Below, piece by piece: positions 60,434 to 64,000 of a stretch of DNA of 64,000 bases (position 1 is its first letter; every line of letters begins with the position of its first letter). The notes beneath the pieces were generated by a model. That model made no database searches. It worked only from the letters and a program-made list of their open reading frames with translations, and was not told the origin of the DNA. This DNA is from WHTK01 sp965197795 (GTDB lineage: Bacteria > Chloroflexota > Dehalococcoidia > DSTF01 > WHTK01): the NCBI GenBank assembly GCA_965197795.1, contig OZ240228.1, positions 1,922,001 through 1,986,000 of the forward strand. Reading direction: 5' to 3'. A program made the position numbers and the translations under genes.

Positions 60434-63032
60434 ACTCACGCTCGATGGCAATGAGGTCGAGGCAGAAGCAGGCGCACCGCTCGTAGAGGTCATCAAGCAA
60501 AGCGGCAGCTTCATCTCCAACCTCTGCTACGTCGACGGCCTGGAGCCCTACGCCGGCTGCCGCACCTGCCTGGTGGAGGTCGAAGGCGCGCGCGGCCTGC
60601 AGCTCGCCTGCACCAGCCGAGTCAACGAGGGCATGGTGATCCGTACCGACACCGCGCAAGTACTCGACGCACGCCAGGCCGTCCTTTCGATCATCAACGC
60701 CAACCACTCGGACCGTTGTCTGACCTGCCACCGACGCGTGCACTGCCAGCCCGGCGACATCTGCCTGCGCGACGACACCGTGACGCACCGTTGCCTGACC
60801 TGCGCCAAGAACTATCGTTGCGAGCTACAGACGACGAACGAGATGCTGGAGATGTCCAACTACGAGCCGTGGCTGGGCGAGGAACGCACCTACTACGAAT
60901 CCGAGCCGCCGGAGGCCGACCGCGCCAACCCGTTTCTCGAGTTCGACCCGCAGATGTGCATCATCTGCACCCGCTGCGTGCGCGTCTGCGATGAGCTGCG
61001 GCACACCGGCGCCATCACGCTGGCGGGGCGCGGCTTCGACACGCGCATCGCTTTCGGCGCAGGCGGCGCCGTCCACGAGTCGAACTGCGACTTTTGCGGC
61101 TCATGTATCGACGCTTGCCCCACGGCTACGCTGCTGGAGAAGCCGAACAAGTGGATCGCCAAGACGGAAACCTGGGTCTCGACCACCTGCAACTCGTGCA
61201 GCGTCGGTTGCACCTTGAGCATGGGCGTGCGCAACGGCAAGGTCGTCATGGTCAAGCCGGACCAGCTCAATCCGGTCAGCTTCGACCAGATCTGCATCCG
61301 CGGACGCTTCCACTACGATGCGGTCAAGACGCGCGACCGGCTGACTCGTCACCTGGTTCGAGATGGCGACGCGCTCTCGCCGGCGACGCTGGAGGCCGCG
61401 GTCGATGCAGCTTCGAAGAAGCTGGCGGAAGCCATCGAGGGGCACGGGCCGGATAGCATCGGCTTCCTCGTCGCGCCGTGGGCCACCAACGAAGAGGCGT
61501 ACGCGGCCCAGAAGCTGGCGCGCGGCCTCATCGGCACCGAGAACATCGATTCGACCGCTGGTCCGGTCGCGGCGGCCGTCGATGGGGCGCTACGTGGAGC
61601 CTTCGGGACCAACGCACTACAGAGCGACCTTGCAGACCTCGTCAACGCCACCACGATCGTCGTCATCGCCGACGACCTCGAGTCGAGCCACAACGTGGCG
61701 GCGCTGCGCGTCAAGGACGCGGTAGTCAACAACGACGCGCACCTCGTCGTGATCAGCTCGCGCTACGGTGAGGTCTGTGACTTCATCGCCCCACCGCCGG
61801 CGGGCTCGATCATGCCCTCGCCGCAGCGGGTGCGCTCGGCCGAACCGACCGGCGTTTGGCTGCGACCCCAGCCGGGCGGCGAGACGGCAACCGTCGCGGC
61901 CCTCGGACGCATACTGGCGATGCGCTTCGGCAGCGAGGCTGAGGGACCGGATGAGGCCCCCGGCATCGACGGCGATGACATGAACCGAGCCGCCGAGATC
62001 ATCCAAGCCACCGGCGAAGGCACGCTCGCCATCGTCTACGCGCCGCCGGTCTCGGCGACCGTCGCGGAGCAGGGGATTCGGGCCGCCGTCAACCTGGCTA
62101 CGGTCTGTATTGGCGACGCCGCTTCCAGCTCGCTGCACGTTCTACCGGCCGGCGCCAACACGGTCGGGATCCGTGATATGGGCGCCCTACCCGGCGACGG
62201 CGCGAAGGGCGCCGAAGCGATGCTATCCGGCGGCGTCAAAGCCCTCGTCGTCGTCGGCGACAATCCCTTGATGCTGATGCCGGACCGCGACGGCGTCGAA
62301 GCGGCTCTGAAAGACCTCGACGCGTTGATCGTGATCGATTCGCTACGCACTGAGACCGCCGAGCTAGCCGACATCGTGTTCGCCGACCTGACGTCTTACG
62401 GCAAGGACGGCAGCTTCGTCAGCGCCGACCGCCGCGTCGGCCGCCTGATGCGCGCCGAGGCTGCCACCGGCGACCAGCGCGATGCGCTGGAAACGCTGGG
62501 CCAGCTCGCGAACGCGCTCAAGGCGAGCCTTGGCAAGGACTTCGATCTCGCGACCAACGCCAACGACCTCACCAGCGAAATAGCCCAACACGTCGAGGGC
62601 TACGCCAACGCGACGCCCGGCGCGACGGAATCAGGGCGAACGCGGGTCCTGCACGGGACGCCGGGCGCGGCCCGGATGCAGGCCGTCTCGCTGCCGCCCC
62701 TGCCTTCCGGCCGCGGCCGCTTGCTGCTGACCACGTCGCGAACGCTGTTCACCAGCCTCGAAGGCGCCTCGATTCGCTCCGAGGAGGCGGACAAGCTGCA
62801 TCGCGAGGAGTTCCTCGAAATGAACCCCTCGGACGCCGCTGCGCTCGGCATCGGCCAGAACCGTCCCGTAGTCGTGACCAGCGGATCCCACGAGCTGACG
62901 CTGCCGGCCGCCCTGACCGACGCCGTAGCAGCCGGATCCGTCTTCCTACCGCTGCTTTACGGCGGCGGCGCGGTCAATCGACTGCTGCCCGCGGACGGCG
63001 CGCCTACAGCGGTTACCGTGCGTCCCGCCTAG
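60426..63032 (+). CDS. NuoG-like iron-sulfur / molybdopterin-fold subunit with extra cysteines
   Basis: 868 residues. N-terminal 2Fe-2S domain (C34, C45, C48, C62); then H94-x3-C98-x2-C101-x5-C107, the standard NuoG N5 ligand set, followed by a second C123-x2-C126-x5-C132 with a His nearby; two 4Fe-4S sites (C-I-I-C-T-R-C-V-R-V-C and C-D-F-C-G-S-C); a MopB cluster C-N-S-C-S-V-G-C; and a molybdopterin-oxidoreductase fold that has no Cys or Sec at the usual metal-ligand position. It probably relays electrons in complex I or an NAD(P)-linked dehydrogenase. Formate dehydrogenase activity is unlikely. Confidence 0.88.
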   Translation: MAKLTLDGNEVEAEAGAPLVEVIKQSGSFISNLCYVDGLEPYAGCRTCLVEVEGARGLQLACTSRVNEGMVIRTDTAQVLDARQAVLSIINANHSDRCLTCHRRVHCQPGDICLRDDTVTHRCLTCAKNYRCELQTTNEMLEMSNYEPWLGEERTYYESEPPEADRANPFLEFDPQMCIICTRCVRVCDELRHTGAITLAGRGFDTRIAFGAGGAVHESNCDFCGSCIDACPTATLLEKPNKWIAKTETWVSTTCNSCSVGCTLSMGVRNGKVVMVKPDQLNPVSFDQICIRGRFHYDAVKTRDRLTRHLVRDGDALSPATLEAAVDAASKKLAEAIEGHGPDSIGFLVAPWATNEEAYAAQKLARGLIGTENIDSTAGPVAAAVDGALRGAFGTNALQSDLADLVNATTIVVIADDLESSHNVAALRVKDAVVNNDAHLVVISSRYGEVCDFIAPPPAGSIMPSPQRVRSAEPTGVWLRPQPGGETATVAALGRILAMRFGSEAEGPDEAPGIDGDDMNRAAEIIQATGEGTLAIVYAPPVSATVAEQGIRAAVNLATVCIGDAASSSLHVLPAGANTVGIRDMGALPGDGAKGAEAMLSGGVKALVVVGDNPLMLMPDRDGVEAALKDLDALIVIDSLRTETAELADIVFADLTSYGKDGSFVSADRRVGRLMRAEAATGDQRDALETLGQLANALKASLGKDFDLATNANDLTSEIAQHVEGYANATPGATESGRTRVLHGTPGAARMQAVSLPPLPSGRGRLLLTTSRTLFTSLEGASIRSEEADKLHREEFLEMNPSDAAALGIGQNRPVVVTSGSHELTLPAALTDAVAAGSVFLPLLYGGGAVNRLLPADGAPTAVTVRPA

Positions 63033-63102
63033 GGCGGGCGTCCTGCTAAAATCGAAAGGCAAGGAAGATAGAGGAGGCGCAAAGCTGGAGGCATCGCGAA
63101 GC

Positions 63103-63903
63103 ATGAGACTGCCCCTCTTTCCCCTCAGCCTCGTCCTTTTCCCAGGACAAACAATCCCGCTGCACATCTTTGAAGAGCGCTACAAGGCAATGCTGCGGCG
63201 CTGTCTGGACGAGCAGATACCGTTCGGCCTCGTTTTGATCAAGGACGGCGGGCGCTTCGGGCGTGGTACGCCGCACTCGATCGGCACCACGGCGCGGATC
63301 ATGACAGTCGAAGAGATCGAAGCCGGTGCTTGCCCGCTACGCGACCAGGCGCCGCACCGTGGCAACTGCTTCAACATCTCCGTCCGAGGCGAGGAGCGCT
63401 TTCGGGTCGCGTCGCTGGACCGCCGCGAGGCCGAGTACCTGGTGGGCGAGGTTGAGATGTACCCAGACGACGCCGCAGCAGAGCCGGCGATGCTGATGGT
63501 CGCCCAGCGTGTCGCGGCGCTGTTCGATGAGTATTACCGCGGCGTGGTGGCGATGATGGGCAACTGGCAGCGCACGACCGACCCCGGCGAACGCACGATG
63601 ATGTTCAACATGGCTCAACTGCGGATCGCCTCCGAGGCCGAAGAATTCGATCCGCCGCGCCACGTCCCGGTACCGTCGATCCCCACCGAACCGACGGCGC
63701 TCGCCAACGTCATCGCCGGCGAGTTGAGCCTGCAGCCTTACACGCGTCAAGAGCAGATCAAGCAGGAGCTGCTGGAGGCTCCATCGACGCTGGCGCGGCT
63801 GCAGCGCGAAGCCGAGCTCCTGGCCGAAGAGACGCCGCAGATCGAGGAGCGCATCAAGCTGCGCTATCGCCGGCGCTTCGGTGAGTTCGGACGCGCCAAC
63901 TAA
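63103..63903 (+). CDS. Lon N-terminal (substrate-binding) domain protein
   Basis: 266 residues. Begins L-P-L-F-P-L-S-L-V-L-F-P-G-Q-T-I-P-L-H-I-F-E-E-R-Y, the classic LON domain start, followed by a helical half with E-R-R type repeats. There is no AAA or protease domain, so it is a stand-alone LonN (YcbG-type). Role unknown, perhaps a chaperone-like adaptor. The start is ATG at 63103; GGAGG lies 30 or so bases before and an upstream GTG is not required. Confidence 0.85.
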   Translation: MRLPLFPLSLVLFPGQTIPLHIFEERYKAMLRRCLDEQIPFGLVLIKDGGRFGRGTPHSIGTTARIMTVEEIEAGACPLRDQAPHRGNCFNISVRGEERFRVASLDRREAEYLVGEVEMYPDDAAAEPAMLMVAQRVAALFDEYYRGVVAMMGNWQRTTDPGERTMMFNMAQLRIASEAEEFDPPRHVPVPSIPTEPTALANVIAGELSLQPYTRQEQIKQELLEAPSTLARLQREAELLAEETPQIEERIKLRYRRRFGEFGRAN

Positions 63904-63906
63904 TTC

Positions 63907-64000
63907 GTGCGCGTCTTCCTGACCGGTGGCAGCGGCGTCCTCGGGCGCGTTCTGACGCGACGCGACAACTGGCCAAAGCGAGCCACGAAATCATCGCGCC
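63907..64000 (+). pseudogene. Start of an NAD(P)-binding epimerase gene, frameshifted (cut by window edge)
   Basis: From GTG at 63907 the text is R-V-F-L-T-G-G-S-G-V-L-G-R, a Rossmann cofactor loop of extended short-chain dehydrogenases. The continuation is then in another frame (Q-L-A-K-A-S-H-E-I-I-A). The bases ACGCG are repeated in tandem at 63955-63964; removing one copy gives L-T-R-Q-L-A-K-A-S-H-E-I-I. A 5-bp duplication has therefore shifted the frame, in the genome or the assembly. Confidence 0.6.

Noticed and set aside
59093..60520. 475-codon open frame on the minus strand
   Set aside because: It lies antisense to three genes with clear family signatures and promoters (MBL-fold, NuoI-like and the start of NuoG-like), is low in recognisable motifs, and arises from high G+C.
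60426..63032. Formate dehydrogenase alpha subunit
   Set aside because: No Cys or Sec metal ligand is seen in the molybdopterin domain and the N-terminus is NuoG-like.

Overview
The window is G+C-rich bacterial chromosome, densely packed on both strands, with no prophage, CRISPR array or classical insertion sequence. Gene content (ClpC, RNase J, TatB/TatC, rod-shape cluster, type-4 uracil-DNA glycosylase, CoxMSL-type molybdenum hydroxylases, DUF2277, NuoG-like protein with extra cysteines) and many short-leader or leaderless promoters suit a Chloroflexota member, perhaps near Dehalococcoidia. That placement is inference; the 16S gene at 30110-31600 would settle it.

Layout. 1-1.5 kb: cupredoxin tail, small membrane protein, dead HNH nuclease gene and two dispersed palindromic repeats. 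1.5-4.5 kb (-): histidine genes hisH-hisA-(VOC gene)-hisF-hisI. 4.6-8.9 kb (+): a free-standing 5S rRNA gene with its own promoter and terminator, then a ribosomal protein S1 homologue and clpC. 9-14.5 kb (-): the rod-shape operon mreB-mreC-mreD-mrdA-rodA behind a near-consensus promoter. 14.7-17.6 kb (-): ligA and an inositol-monophosphatase family gene. 17.8-25.8 kb: mixed metabolic and envelope genes (PNPOx-like protein, lipoproteins, interrupted GT87 gene, orphan molybdenum hydroxylase large subunit, fused CoA-transferase, asparaginase-like protein). 25.9-31.8 kb (-): an rRNA operon in the order 16S, tRNA-Ile, tRNA-Ala, GIY-YIG nuclease, 23S, initiator tRNA-Met, terminator, with boxA elements, processing stems and no 5S. 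32-36.2 kb (+): a complete molybdenum hydroxylase (FAD, 2Fe-2S and Mo subunits) and a MoaD-like protein. 36.2-39.8 kb: structured leader, GGDEF protein, several small genes, zinc carboxypeptidase-like lipoprotein, frameshifted P-loop kinase gene. 39.9-45.7 kb (+): Fur-type regulator and a siroheme/heme cluster (precorrin-2 dehydrogenase, hemC, cobA-hemD fusion, NUDIX, a compositionally foreign gene, hemB). 45.7-52 kb: PrsW-type protease, ABC1 kinase, GNAT, RNase J, Udg, tatC, tatB. 52-55.3 kb (-): DUF177-rpmF-fabD-fabG-nusB-acpP. 55.4-59.8 kb (+): zinc-ribbon coiled-coil protein, a serine-recombinase homologue with a degraded catalytic domain, RNase HI, membrane protein, MocA-like transferase, metallo-beta-lactamase fold protein. 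59.8-64 kb (+): NuoI-like and NuoG-like iron-sulfur proteins, Lon N-domain protein, start of a frameshifted epimerase gene.

Two themes cut across the window. First, several reading frames are interrupted: the HNH gene (two in-frame stops), mreC (likely one-base insertion), GT87 gene (TGA), P-loop kinase (frameshift) and the edge epimerase (5-bp tandem duplication). They could be genuine decay or consensus errors in the assembly. Second, a -10 hexamer lies 6-7 bases before the start codon of at least five genes, which predicts leaderless mRNAs.

The most unusual structure is the GIY-YIG nuclease gene set between an intact tRNA-Ala and a displaced 31-base copy of that tRNA's 3' end inside the rRNA operon. 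It looks like a minimal tRNA-targeting element with a self-restoring insertion site.
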